From: Sphaerisporangium dianthi
GTDB taxonomy: Bacteria > Actinomycetota > Actinomycetes > Streptosporangiales > Streptosporangiaceae
DNA length: 64,000 bases
Assembly: GCF_042654065.1 (NCBI RefSeq)
Contig: NZ_JBHSFP010000040.1
Span: forward strand, 1 to 64,000
Reading direction: 5' to 3'
The notes beneath the pieces are model-generated. The model had not been told where the DNA came from and made no database searches. It saw nothing but the letters and a program-made list of their open reading frames with translations. The translations under genes were made by a program, and so were the position numbers. Positions 8,284 through 19,858 of the stretch are shown in pieces (positions within the stretch are counted from its first letter, which is position 1; each line of letters begins with the position of its first letter).

Positions 8284-11199
8284 ATGAACAGTGGTGGGAC
8301 TCCGCCATTCCGGGAGGACGCAGACAGGCCCTTTCCCGGCGAGGCCCCGCTCGTCGGCCGGCGAGACGCCCTGAAGTCCTTCTCCCAGGCGGTCGAGGCC
8401 GCGGTGAGCCGCGGCTTCCAATTCCTCGCCGTCGTCGGCGAGCCGGGCGCCGGCAAGACGCGCCTGCTGGCCGAACTGGCCGCGTCCGCCACCCGCCGCG
8501 GGTTCACCGCGCTCTGGGGCAGGGCCGCGGAGTTCGAGCAGATCATGCCGTTCAGCGCGCTGGTCGACGCCCTGGACGATCACCTGGAGGCCCGGCGCGA
8601 CGATCTGTGCGAGCGGCTCGGGACGGCGCAGGCCCGCCGGCTCGCCGCCGTATTCCCCGCCCTGGCGGCCAAGATGCCCGACCGCGACGACGCCGCCGGC
8701 CAGGACGACGACGCCGACCAGAGCGGCATGGTCCGCTACCGGCTCTACCGGGCGCTGCGCCAGCTCATCGACGAACTGGCCTCTCCCGCCGGGCTCGCGC
8801 TCGTCCTCGACGACGTCCACTGGGCCGACGACAGCTCCGCCGAGTTCCTGGACCACCTGGTCCGCCACCCGCCGCGCGGCAGGGTGCTGGTCGCGGTGGC
8901 CTACCGGCCCGCGCAGGCCGGGCCGCGCCTGTCCGCCCTGGTCATGAGCGCGGGCGCGCGGGGCAAAGAGGTCACCGTCGGCCCGCTCACCCGCGCCGAG
9001 GCCGAGGAGCTCCTCGGCCCGGACGTCAACCGCACCCGCGGCCTCGCGCTGTACGAGGCCAGCGGCGGCAACCCCCTCTACCTGGAGGCCCTGGCGCGGA
9101 TGAAGCGGCTGGACGTCGGCGAGCTGCCGCCCACGGTGCGCGCCGCGCTCCAGGTCGAGCTCGGCGACCTGTCCCCCCGCTCACTGCTGGTCGCCCAGGC
9201 GGCCGCCGTCACCGCCGACGAGTTCGAGCCCGCTCTGGCCGCCGTGACCGCGCAGGTCTCCGAGGCCGCCGTGCTGGAGGCGCTCAACGAGCTGAGCGCC
9301 CGCGACATCGTCCGCCCCGCCGCCGCCGGGCGCTTCCGGTTCCGCCACCCCCTGGTGCGGCAGGCCGCCTACGAGTCCTCGGCGCCGGGCTGGCAGCTCG
9401 CCGCGCACGCCCGCCTGGCCGGCCGTCTGGCCTCGCTCGGCGCGCCCGCCACCGTCCAGGCCCACCACTTCGAGCGCGCGGGCTCCTTCGGCGACCAGCG
9501 GGCGATCGCCACCCTGGTCGAGGCGGCCCGCAGGGTCGCCCCGCAGGCCCCGGTCACCGCCGCCCACTGGTTCCGCAAGGCCCTGGACCTGATGCCCGAC
9601 GAGCCCGCCACCCTGGAGGACCGGCTGGAGCTGCTGATGGAGCTCAGCCGGGCCCAGGGCGTCAGCGGCCGGCTGACCGAGGGCCGCGACACCGCGCGCG
9701 AGCTGCTGCGCATGCTCCCGCCGGACGACTACACGCGCCGAGCCAGGGCCGCCCGCATCTGCGCGCTGATGGAACGCCAGCTCGACCGGCCGCACGAGGC
9801 GCGGGCCCTGCTGCTGGACGAGCTGCGCCGCATGCCCGACCCCCGGGCCGCCGCCGCCGTCCCACTGCGCATGCGGCTGGTCGCCGAGAGCATGATGCGC
9901 GGCGACTTCCGCGCCGCCCAGGCCGTGCTGGACCTCATGCCGGACTCCGGCGACGACTGGCGGCCCGACCTGGCGATGGCCGTGGCCGCGCTACGGCCGA
10001 TGCCGGCCTACGCGGCCGGCAACATCGCCGACGCGCTGCGCAGCGCGGACGCCGCCGACGGGCTCATCTCCTCGGCGCTGGACGAGCACCTGGCCGAGTG
10101 GCTGGACGCGGTCGCCTGGCTGTGCTGGGCGGAGACCAACATGGGCCGCTACTCGATGGCCCTGCGGCACTTCGAGCGGGCCGCCGCCGTCGCCCGCTCC
10201 ACCGGGCAGACCTACATCCTGACCAACCTGCTCGCCGGCAAGGCCAAGACCCAGGTGCTGCTCGGCAGGCTGCCCGACGCGCTGGCGACCGTGGAGGAGT
10301 CGGTCGAGGGCGCCCGGCTGATGGAGTCCGGCCAGCAGCTGGTCTTCGCGCTCACACAGCTGTGCCTGGCCTCCGCCTGGTCCGGCGACAACGAGGCCGG
10401 ACTGCGCGCCGGCGAGGAGGCCGTCCAGGTGGGCGTCGGCGCGGGCGAGGCCTGGGGCGACATGGCGCGCCAGGCCCGCGGCGTGGCCCTGGTCGCCGCC
10501 GGCAGGCTGGAGGAGGGCGCCGAGGCCATCCTGGACGCCTGCGACGAGTTCAACGGCTCGCGCCTGGACCGCGGCACGCTCCTGGCCAGCACCGAGCTGC
10601 TCGCCCACGTCGAGGCCGCCCTCGGCCGCCCGGCCGCGGCCGCCGCGTGGGCCGACCGGGCCGCCGGGTTCGCCCACCCCGACCTGCCGGCGTTCTCCGG
10701 CCTCCTGCCTCTGGCCCGCGCCCACGCGCTGCGGGCGTCCGAGCCGGCCGCAGCAGCCGCGCTGGCCGACCAGGCGGCCTCCCTGCTCTCCGCGCACGAG
10801 CGCAAGGTGGACACCGGGCGGGCGCTGCTGCTGGCGGCCCTGGCCTACGGCGACGCGGGCGAGCGCATCCTGGCCCGCGAACGGCTGCGCGACGCCGCCG
10901 AGGTCTTCCTGGCGTGCGGCGCCCGCGGGCTGCGGGCGCAGGTCATGCGCGAGCAGCGGCGCAACGGCGTGCGCGTCGCCACCACGGAGCGCGGCGCGCC
11001 GGGAGCCGCGCCGTACGGGCTGTCGCCCCGCGAGCTGCAGATCGCCACCCTGGTCGTCGACGGCCTGACCAACCAGCTGATCGCCGAGCAGCTCTTCCTC
11101 AGCGTCCGCACCGTCGAGACCCACCTGTCGCACATCTTCGCCAAGCTCGGCGTCGGTTCGCGCGTCGGGGTGGCCACCAAGCTCAACCGCGGCTCCTGA
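8284..11199 (+). CDS. LuxR-family LAL transcriptional regulator (AAA-ATPase/TPR/LuxR)
   Basis: 971 residues from the ATG at 8284. Architecture: AAA ATPase with Walker A GEPGAGKT (residues 52-59) and Walker B ALVLDDVHWADD, a long helical repeat (TPR-like) middle, and a C-terminal LuxR/GerE DNA-binding domain (LSPRELQIATLVVDGLTNQL ... SVRTVETHLSHIFAKLGV). This is the large ATP-binding LuxR (LAL) class, which includes MalT and many actinomycete pathway activators. An in-frame upstream start at 8134 exists but its extra residues do not look like protein. The next genes (hydrolase and GMC oxidoreductase) read the same way 130 bases on and are plausible targets. Confidence 0.9.
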   Translation: MNSGGTPPFREDADRPFPGEAPLVGRRDALKSFSQAVEAAVSRGFQFLAVVGEPGAGKTRLLAELAASATRRGFTALWGRAAEFEQIMPFSALVDALDDHLEARRDDLCERLGTAQARRLAAVFPALAAKMPDRDDAAGQDDDADQSGMVRYRLYRALRQLIDELASPAGLALVLDDVHWADDSSAEFLDHLVRHPPRGRVLVAVAYRPAQAGPRLSALVMSAGARGKEVTVGPLTRAEAEELLGPDVNRTRGLALYEASGGNPLYLEALARMKRLDVGELPPTVRAALQVELGDLSPRSLLVAQAAAVTADEFEPALAAVTAQVSEAAVLEALNELSARDIVRPAAAGRFRFRHPLVRQAAYESSAPGWQLAAHARLAGRLASLGAPATVQAHHFERAGSFGDQRAIATLVEAARRVAPQAPVTAAHWFRKALDLMPDEPATLEDRLELLMELSRAQGVSGRLTEGRDTARELLRMLPPDDYTRRARAARICALMERQLDRPHEARALLLDELRRMPDPRAAAAVPLRMRLVAESMMRGDFRAAQAVLDLMPDSGDDWRPDLAMAVAALRPMPAYAAGNIADALRSADAADGLISSALDEHLAEWLDAVAWLCWAETNMGRYSMALRHFERAAAVARSTGQTYILTNLLAGKAKTQVLLGRLPDALATVEESVEGARLMESGQQLVFALTQLCLASAWSGDNEAGLRAGEEAVQVGVGAGEAWGDMARQARGVALVAAGRLEEGAEAILDACDEFNGSRLDRGTLLASTELLAHVEAALGRPAAAAAWADRAAGFAHPDLPAFSGLLPLARAHALRASEPAAAAALADQAASLLSAHERKVDTGRALLLAALAYGDAGERILARERLRDAAEVFLACGARGLRAQVMREQRRNGVRVATTERGAPGAAPYGLSPRELQIATLVVDGLTNQLIAEQLFLSVRTVETHLSHIFAKLGVGSRVGVATKLNRGS

Positions 11200-11331
11200 C
11201 CGGGAGTCGCACGCCGTGAAAGCGCCTTCCACGAGGTGCGCCGCGGCGCCGGATGTACGGGGTTTCCACGATGCGGCGGGGCCGCGGCGGTTGGCATTGT
11301 TGGGGCGGGTCACGAACAGGAGGTCGGCCGG

Positions 11332-12421
11332 ATGGAGCACCGCATTCCCCGGTACACGCTCGAGGGCGTTTCAGGCGCCGAGGTGTCGGTGCATCCTTTC
11401 TCGACCGAGGACGAGCTCGGCCTGACGCTGACGCGGTTCTTCGCCGAGGAGTCCGACGACGTCGTGCTGCTGGTGCACGGCCTGACCTCCTCCAGCGACA
11501 TGTTCATCATGCCGGAGCACCGCAATCTGGTGGGCTACCTGCTGGACAGCGGCTTCGGCGACGTCTGGACGCTCGACTTCCGCATGAGCAACCGGTTCCC
11601 CTACAACATGGAGACCCGGCGGCAGACCCTGGACGACATCGCCGCCTACGACCATCCCGCAGCGATGAGAGAGCTCCGCCGTCACGTTGGGGCACGGCGG
11701 ATCCACGTCATCGCGCACTGCCTGGGGTCGGTGTCGTTCCAGATGAGCCTGTTCGGCGGGGCGCTCGACGGCGTCACGAGCATGGTGGCCAACAGTGTGG
11801 GGCTGACGCCGCGGGTCCACAGAAGGGCCCGCGTCAAGCTCGGCCTCGGCCCGGCACTGCTGGAGTACGGCCTCGGCCTGTGCTACATCGACCCGCGCTT
11901 CCACGACGCTCCCCCGCTGACCCGCCGCTGGCTGATGGCACGGGCGGTCTCGCTGCTGCATCCCGAGTGCCGCGAGCCGGCCTGTCACATGCAGAGCTTC
12001 ATGTGGGGCTACGGCCGTCCCGCGATGTACCGCCACGGCAACCTCGCGCCGCAGACCCACGTTCACGAGCGCCTGGCCGACCTGAACGGCGCCGCGGACG
12101 TCAACTACTACCGGCACATCAACAAGATGGTGCGGGCCGGGCGGGCCGTGAAGTGCGACCCCGGCAACCCCGCCCACGCCGGGCTGCCGGACGACTACCT
12201 GGCCGGGGCGCACCGCGTCGAGACGCCCGTGCTGTTTCTGACCGGCGACCACAACGACGTGTTCACCGACTCCAACGTCGTCTGCCACAAGATCCTCTCG
12301 GAGCGGGCGCCCGGCCGCCACGAACTGCACGTCCTGCCCGGCTACGGGCACATCGACCCGCTCATCGGCAAGAACGCCCACATCGACGTCTTCCCCCGCG
12401 TCCTCGACTTCCTCAAGCGCC

Positions 12422-12432
<11 letters not shown>
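11332..12432 (+). CDS. alpha/beta fold hydrolase (GMC oxidoreductase partner)
   Basis: 366 residues. ATG at 11332 has a perfect AGGAGG eight bases upstream, which decides the start. The fold is recognisable from VVLLVHGLTSSSDMF (oxyanion region), nucleophile elbow AHCLGS (Ser replaced at the elbow centre by Cys: H-C-L-G), FLTGDHNDVF (acid) and LPGYGHIDPLIG (His). The elbow Cys in the usual Ser position is notable. It overlaps the following GMC oxidoreductase by 11 bases, so the two are co-translated; similar hydrolase and oxidoreductase domains are, from memory, fused in some actinobacterial proteins. Likely substrates are sterol- or lipid-like esters or lactones, an inference. Confidence 0.8.
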
Positions 12433-14782
<2,350 letters not shown>

Positions 14783-14796
14783 GGCGGATACCCCGA

Positions 14797-14845
14797 GGCG
14801 GCCGATCGGCGCAGGGGGAGGTGGATCCCCCGCCGATCGGCCGCC
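14797..14845. terminator. large bidirectional hairpin between convergent genes
   Basis: A 14-base perfect stem, GGCGGCCGATCGGC (14797-14810) with GCCGATCGGCCGCC (14832-14845), extended inside by GGGGGA/TCCCCC. It lies between the stops of the GMC oxidoreductase (+) and the DUF4142 gene (-) and likely terminates both. Confidence 0.7.
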
Positions 14846-14919
14846 GGCCCCGGAGTCCGGCGAGCGCCGGGTCGCGGTCGTGTGGCGTCTGAAGCGGCGA
14901 CCGCTGCCGCCTTCGTCCC

Positions 14920-15561
14920 CTATTTGGAGGGGTTAGGGGAGGGAGGCGGGGGCGTCGGCAGGGCGGCGAAGTCCACCTTGCCGGTGCTCTCCAGCAGCGA
15001 CATGTGCTTCATCACCACGTCGACCGCGACCTGCGCGAACGCCCGGATCTCGGAGTTCTTCGTGCCCGCGCGGACCACGGCGACCGCCTGGAACACCTTG
15101 CCGTGGGCCGCGCGCAGCCGGTCGGCGAAGACCTTGTCGTAGGCGGTGCCGTTCAGGCCGGACAGCTCGGCCATCCACCCCTGCTGGTCGGCGTTGGGCG
15201 TGCTGGGCAGCGGGACGTTCAGTTTGGCGGCGAGCGCGCGCACCTGGTCGTCGAGCTTGGTGTGGTCGGCGGCGAGCATCAGGCCCACCTCCTTGACCCG
15301 GGCGCTGGACGCGCGATCCTGCGCCTGCTGGCCGGTCGGGATCTCCCAGAGCCCCGCCTGCCGCACCTTGACCAGGAAGTCCCGGTCGGCGGGCCCGAGC
15401 GGGCCAGATTCGGTCTCGGTCCAGTCGCCGGGCGCGGCCCCGCTGGCCGACAGGATGGCGTTGGGAGCGATCGCGAACACCGCGACCGTGGCGATGACCA
15501 GGAAGGCGAGCGCGGCGAGAACCTCGACGAGCCGCATGGACCTGAGTTGAAGCCGGTTCAC
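14920..15561 (-). CDS. DUF4142 domain membrane-anchored protein
   Basis: 213 residues from a GTG at 15561 with GGGAGA nine bases upstream. One N-terminal hydrophobic segment (VEVALALAFLVIATVAVFAI-like, about residues 14-32) anchors a mostly helical exported domain with the DUF4142 pattern (DRDFLVKVRQAGLWEIPTGQ, AADHTKLDDQVRALAAKL), ending in a Pro-rich tail. DUF4142 proteins are ferritin-like-fold candidates of unknown function, often stress linked. It is divergent from an ECF sigma factor gene, so it may belong to that regulon. Confidence 0.85.
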   Translation of the reverse strand: MNRLQLRSMRLVEVLAALAFLVIATVAVFAIAPNAILSASGAAPGDWTETESGPLGPADRDFLVKVRQAGLWEIPTGQQAQDRASSARVKEVGLMLAADHTKLDDQVRALAAKLNVPLPSTPNADQQGWMAELSGLNGTAYDKVFADRLRAAHGKVFQAVAVVRAGTKNSEIRAFAQVAVDVVMKHMSLLESTGKVDFAALPTPPPPSPNPSK

Positions 15562-15674
15562 CGAATGTTCTCTCCCTTTCGTGTCCCGCGATCCCTCGGG
15601 CGCGCTGTCAGGGGGAGGTACGGCTCCGCCCCGCCATCGGTTCACCAGATGTGGCGGGATGTTCAGTTTTTTGC

Positions 15675-15703
15675 GGAAGTTGCCAGATTTGCTCACGCGA
15701 CGG
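15675..15703 (+). promoter_or_regulatory. candidate ECF-type promoter of the sigma gene
   Basis: GGAAGT (15675-15680) and CGACGG (15698-15703) are 17 bases apart, close to the GGAAC-N16/17-CGTC pattern of ECF sigma promoters, and lie about 20 bases ahead of the preferred sigma start. Such a site would allow autoregulation. Based on eye matching only. Confidence 0.3.
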
Positions 15704-15721
15704 GTGATCCACTGCAACCAT

Positions 15722-16273
15722 GTGCCTGTGCAGCGTCATCGCAGCGTCCGGTCCCTACCGGAGGGAGCGCACGACGACTCCGAAGAGCAGCTGGTCACCA
15801 CGCTCTACCGCGAGTTCGGCGGCCCCCTCCTCCGCAATGTGCGCAGATTGACGGGAGGCGACCAGCAGTGGGCAGAGGATGTCGTGCAGGAGACCGTCTT
15901 TCGCGCGTGGCGGAACGCGGGGAAGCTGAACAGAGAACCCGGCCTCCTGTGGGCATGGCTGATGACCGTGGCCCGCAGGATCGTCATCGACGCCCATCGT
16001 CAGCGCTCCGTACGCCCGCAGGAGGTCGAACCTGACCGGCTCGACAGCGTGGCCATCCCCGACGGCTCCGAGCCGATGCTGTCGGCGATGGTGGTATCGG
16101 AGGCCCTGTACAGCCTCTCGGAGGAACACCGGGAGGCGCTCGTGCAGACCTACCTTCACGACCGTACGATCAATGAAGCGGCAGAAGTGCTGGGAGTTCC
16201 GCCGGGGACGGTCAAGTCCCGGGTGTACTACGCGCTTCGCGCCCTCCAGAAGACGATGAAGGAGAGGGGGTGA
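15722..16273 (+). CDS. ECF-type RNA polymerase sigma factor
   Basis: 183 residues from the preferred GTG at 15722; the frame is open further upstream (ATG at 15659, GTG at 15581) and no start has a convincing ribosome site. Region 2 is visible as TLYREFGGPLLRNVRRL and QWAEDVVQETVFRAWRN; region 4 as LSEEHREALVQTYLHDRTIN and EAAEVLGVPPGTVKSRVYYA. Its stop overlaps the GTG of the anti-sigma gene (GTGA). Group resembles SigK/SigL-type ECFs with zinc-binding anti-sigma partners. Confidence 0.92.
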   Translation: MPVQRHRSVRSLPEGAHDDSEEQLVTTLYREFGGPLLRNVRRLTGGDQQWAEDVVQETVFRAWRNAGKLNREPGLLWAWLMTVARRIVIDAHRQRSVRPQEVEPDRLDSVAIPDGSEPMLSAMVVSEALYSLSEEHREALVQTYLHDRTINEAAEVLGVPPGTVKSRVYYALRALQKTMKERG

Positions 16274-17268
16274 CCGGTCTCATGGATTCACCCCCGCACG
16301 TCGAGGTGGCCGCCTACATCCTCGGAGTCCTCAACAAGGAGGACTCCGAGGCGTTCGATCGCCACCTGCCCGACTGCCCCAGCTGCCAGGAGGAGCTGCG
16401 GGACATGTTCGAGCTTCCCGACGCGCTGGATGTGATCAAGCGCGGCATGAAGGGAACGGTGGACGGCGCGGCCCGGGGCTCGGTGAACGGCGCTGGTCTC
16501 GGCTTCGGCGCCGACGGCATGGCTCCGCCCGGCATGGCTCCGCCCGGCATGGACGGCCTCCTTCGCGACGCCCTGAGCGGAGCGATCCCCGGCGGGCCGC
16601 GCGTGAACGGCTCGGCGCCGCACGCGCTCAACGGCGCGACGCCCCCCGGCCTGAACGGCGCGCCGCGCAACGGCGGCGCCCCCTCCCCCGACGGCGTGGT
16701 GCAGGACCTGTGGTCACCCGGGCGGCGCCGGCGCTCCTCCGCGGGCCGCAGGCACGCCGCCCCCGCCTCTCACGCCAGGTCGCGCGAAGAGCTGGCCGAG
16801 TCGCGCACCCGGCGTCGCCGAGCCCTTCTGCTCGGCGTCGCGGCCGCCATGGTCGTCGGCCTCACCGGCGCCGGCGCCTCGCACCTGCTGTGGCCCTCGC
16901 CCAGCCGGACGGTCGCGGCCGCCACCCCCAACGGCTCGGTCCCCCTGGAGGTCAAGGAGGGCACCAGCCCCGACACCGGGGTGAGCGGCTCGGTGGGCCT
17001 CGCGCCCAAGGGCTGGGGCACCGAGGTGGCCTTCCAGCTCAGCGGCGTGCGCGGGCCCGAGCGGTGCAGCCTCGTGGCGGTCTCCCGCTCGGGTGACACC
17101 GACGTGGTGTCCGGCTGGCGCATCCCCCCCGGCTCGGGATACGGCGTGGCGGGGTTCCCCGAGCCGCTGCGGCTCACCGGCGGCACGGCGCTGGCCAGGA
17201 AGGACATCGTCCGTTTCGAGGTTCGCAGGGACGACGGGGCACGCCTGCTGGAGATCCCCGTCGCCTGA
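16270..17268 (+). CDS. membrane anti-sigma factor with zinc-binding (ZAS) motif
   Basis: 332 residues. The N-terminal ZAS motif is H32-x3-C36-x2-C39 (HLPDCPSC), the redox-sensitive zinc site of RsrA-like anti-sigma factors, with His10 as another possible ligand. A long flexible linker (about 60-180) is rich in Gly, Asn, Pro and Met and contains small repeats (MAPPG twice, NGAP/NGAT several times). One membrane segment spans about 184-207, and an extracytoplasmic domain follows. The start is the GTG overlapping the sigma stop; an ATG at 16282 is an alternative. Confidence 0.88.
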   Translation: MTGLMDSPPHVEVAAYILGVLNKEDSEAFDRHLPDCPSCQEELRDMFELPDALDVIKRGMKGTVDGAARGSVNGAGLGFGADGMAPPGMAPPGMDGLLRDALSGAIPGGPRVNGSAPHALNGATPPGLNGAPRNGGAPSPDGVVQDLWSPGRRRRSSAGRRHAAPASHARSREELAESRTRRRRALLLGVAAAMVVGLTGAGASHLLWPSPSRTVAAATPNGSVPLEVKEGTSPDTGVSGSVGLAPKGWGTEVAFQLSGVRGPERCSLVAVSRSGDTDVVSGWRIPPGSGYGVAGFPEPLRLTGGTALARKDIVRFEVRRDDGARLLEIPVA

Positions 17269-17336
17269 GCGGCGCGGGCCGCGGGCGACGGGGACGCAGG
17301 CGAGGGCGTGAGGGGCGGGGCGAGAGGCGTGATCTG

Positions 17337-18824
17337 CTATCGCCTGCTCTCTGTCGGCGCGGCGTTGAGCCGCAGGGCGAGGGCGGGGCACATCTCGATG
17401 GCCCTGCGGGCCTCGCCCTCCAGGCTGGGCGGCACCGAGGCCGTGCTGACGACCGGGTAGCCGTGCTGGTCCAGGCTGATCAGCTCCGGCACGACGTGGG
17501 AGCACAGCCCGTGGCCCTCGCAGCGTGACCAGTCGAGGATGAGCTGCGCCTCCGAGGCGCGGGCCGAGGCCTCGGCCGGCAGCGGCAGCACGCCCTTCAC
17601 CGGCAGGCCGCAGGTGCCGTACGCCGCGTGGGTCATGATGTCCTCGGCGAACACGTCGATCGCGGACAGCACGAACCGCGCGGTGCCGTCGGGGTGGCCG
17701 CAGGCCCCCCGCCCCTTCATCGTCGCGGCCGCGCGCTGCACGGTCTCGATGTGGCCGTTGCCGTCGGCGAGCGCGCCGAACGCCTGCGCCAGGTCGGGCA
17801 GCCCCATGTAGCAGGGACCGCACTGCCCGGCGCTCTGCCCGGCCATGTAGCGGGCGACCCTGGCGGTTTCACCCAGCGGGCAGGACTCCCAGCCGAGCGG
17901 CACGACGATGCCCGCGCCCAGGGCCCCGCCGAGGGCCTCGAACCCGGCGCGCGACACCTCGGCGCGTTCGACGGCCTCGGGGGTCATCCACTTGCCGTGG
18001 TAGCCGCCGAGCAGCACCGCCTGCCCGACGGTGGCGTCGCACAGGTCGAGGACCTCGCGCAGGCGCACGCCGGTCGGGGTCTCCACGACCGCCGGGCGCC
18101 GGGCCGACCCGGTGACGCTGAGCAGCACCGTCCCCGGCTCGGACGCGAGGCCGACCGAGGAGTACATGTCGACGCCGAGCATGGCCATCAGGGCGAGCTG
18201 CGCGTAGGTCTCGGCGTTGGACAGCATGGTGGGCATGCCGCCCACGCCGCTGTCGCTGGAGCGCACCTTGCGCCCGGGCGGGATCGGCCGCTCTCCGTTG
18301 ATGCCCCGCACGAGCGCCCCGCCCTCACCGGAGATGAAGCGGTCGGGCATGCGCACCACCCGGACGGTGTCGGTCATGCCGCGCTCGTGTATGGCGTTGA
18401 GCAGCGAGCGCTCGCCGGGACCGCCGTGGGCGACGCCCACGACGATCTCCACCGCCGACAGGGCCCTCGCCACCAGGTCGGCGCCGTCGAGGATCAGGTG
18501 CGGGGCCCGGGTGAGCAGCACCTTGTCCTTGTGCGCCGCGGGCTCGCCCTCGGTGCCGTTGACGACCACCGTGATGGGCGCGCCGCGGCGTCCCGCCGAG
18601 TCGATGACCGCCCTGAGCTTGCGGGCGAACGGGAAACCCGCTCCCCCGCGGCCGCGCAGGTCGCCGAGCTCGGCGAGCGCGATCAGGTCGTCGATCGGCA
18701 GCCGCGGCATGCGGCCGTGCACGCGCCTGTGGGTGTCGTAGTCCAGCCGGGGCGAGCTGTCGAGGCCGGCGGTGAGGCGACCTGGCCCGATCCTGAACAC
18801 GTCGGGCACTCCGTACGTGGTCAT
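17337..18824 (-). CDS. NuoF-like FMN/NADH-binding protein fused to a ferredoxin domain
   Basis: 495 residues. Residues 1-400 match NuoF: FMN loop LRGRGGAGFPFARK (56-69), SLBB region, and an Fe-S region with Cys335, Cys338 and Cys375. Two family features are altered: the first cluster Cys is Ala332 (SAGQCGPC) and the NADH-loop GEET is GEGG (167-170). A C-terminal ferredoxin domain (425-485) has CEGHGLC and CP, a [3Fe-4S] pattern. ATG at 18824 overlaps the stop of a cytochrome-b-like gene. I infer a soluble electron input module for that membrane protein; electron donor uncertain. Confidence 0.85.
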   Translation of the reverse strand: MTTYGVPDVFRIGPGRLTAGLDSSPRLDYDTHRRVHGRMPRLPIDDLIALAELGDLRGRGGAGFPFARKLRAVIDSAGRRGAPITVVVNGTEGEPAAHKDKVLLTRAPHLILDGADLVARALSAVEIVVGVAHGGPGERSLLNAIHERGMTDTVRVVRMPDRFISGEGGALVRGINGERPIPPGRKVRSSDSGVGGMPTMLSNAETYAQLALMAMLGVDMYSSVGLASEPGTVLLSVTGSARRPAVVETPTGVRLREVLDLCDATVGQAVLLGGYHGKWMTPEAVERAEVSRAGFEALGGALGAGIVVPLGWESCPLGETARVARYMAGQSAGQCGPCYMGLPDLAQAFGALADGNGHIETVQRAAATMKGRGACGHPDGTARFVLSAIDVFAEDIMTHAAYGTCGLPVKGVLPLPAEASARASEAQLILDWSRCEGHGLCSHVVPELISLDQHGYPVVSTASVPPSLEGEARRAIEMCPALALRLNAAPTESRR

Positions 18825-19585
18825 CGCCGTACCTCCTTTCGCAACGTGACCCAGAACTCCTCGTCGAACACGTCGTCGACGCGGATCTGCTCGGCCTTGC
18901 GCCCGGAGTTGCCGGCGCGCACGACCTTCGGACCGCCGTCCCTGGGCCCGACGGTCACGACCATCCGCACCAGCAGCACGAGCCCGACCACGGCGAGGGA
19001 GACCACATAGCTCAAGGTCACCCAGTCGGCGGCGGGCCGCCCGGCCGTGAGCCCGTGCACGATCGCGACCGGCCAGGACAGGTAGGCCGTCACGTGCATC
19101 GCCCGCCACAGCCAGGGCCAGCGGATGCCGACGAAGGCGCCGCGGAAGGCGCCGGTGGCGGCGACCATGATCATCAGGTCGGCGGCGAGCGTGCCGAGGC
19201 CGACCGCGAAGCCCGACCCGCTGAAGGGCAGGAAGGCGTCCGCGGGGATCACGCGGCCTCTCATTATCTGCAGGATGACGTGCGTGATGAGGAAGCCGAC
19301 GGCGAAGACGGCGAACGCCCGGTGCAGGTCCTGCATGAAGACGCGGTGGCGTACCGCGAGGATTATCCGATCGGTGGCGGCGAGTCCGACGGCCACCGTT
19401 CCAGTCAGTCCAAGGAGAGCGAACACCCCCGAGTAGAAGATGAGAAAAGCCTGTACAGAGGCGAGGACCGACGCTCCGAGGAGAGCGGTGCCCGCTACCA
19501 GCGACGTTGACGTGAACAGCCCGACCACGATTGGGGCCCGTGATCGAGACCGTTGCGGGGCTCGTCGATGTCGCGTTTCTTTCAT
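18821..19585 (-). CDS. ferric-reductase/cytochrome b-like transmembrane protein
   Basis: 254 residues from ATG 19585, preceded by GGAGG; a longer reading from 19618 lacks a ribosome site. About six hydrophobic helices; paired His occur in helices (DLHRAFAVFAVGFLITHVIL and MHVTAYLSWPVAIVHGL), the layout of two b-hemes in ferric-reductase-like or b561-like proteins. The C-terminal tail is soluble and charged. Its stop overlaps the NuoF-like gene by four bases, so both form one redox module. Physiological acceptor unknown. Confidence 0.82.
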   Translation of the reverse strand: MKETRHRRAPQRSRSRAPIVVGLFTSTSLVAGTALLGASVLASVQAFLIFYSGVFALLGLTGTVAVGLAATDRIILAVRHRVFMQDLHRAFAVFAVGFLITHVILQIMRGRVIPADAFLPFSGSGFAVGLGTLAADLMIMVAATGAFRGAFVGIRWPWLWRAMHVTAYLSWPVAIVHGLTAGRPAADWVTLSYVVSLAVVGLVLLVRMVVTVGPRDGGPKVVRAGNSGRKAEQIRVDDVFDEEFWVTLRKEVRR

Positions 19586-19858
19586 CCCGTCCTCCGCCAG
19601 ATAACGCGGTGCCGGCACAAACCGGACAACGTGGTGCTGGGTGCCTACCGGGATCTATCGGGACATTTGCGCGCGCGATCACACTAGCGCCTCCACAGCC
19701 CCCCTGGTACCAGAACGTTACAGAAATTCGGCGTGCTTGAATCATCAACCACTGGAGGTTCAATACTCTGGGCAAACCAGACAAATCACCATAAATGCCT
19801 ACGTTTCACTACGTAAACCGCTGGCCTGTGAGGTCGCCCCGCTCTAACGTTTGACGAC

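Noticed and set aside
8607..11219. 870-residue frame overlapping the LAL regulator in another frame
   Set aside because: Composition is Arg/Pro/Gly-rich with no domain motif, while the overlapping frame has ATPase and LuxR motifs.
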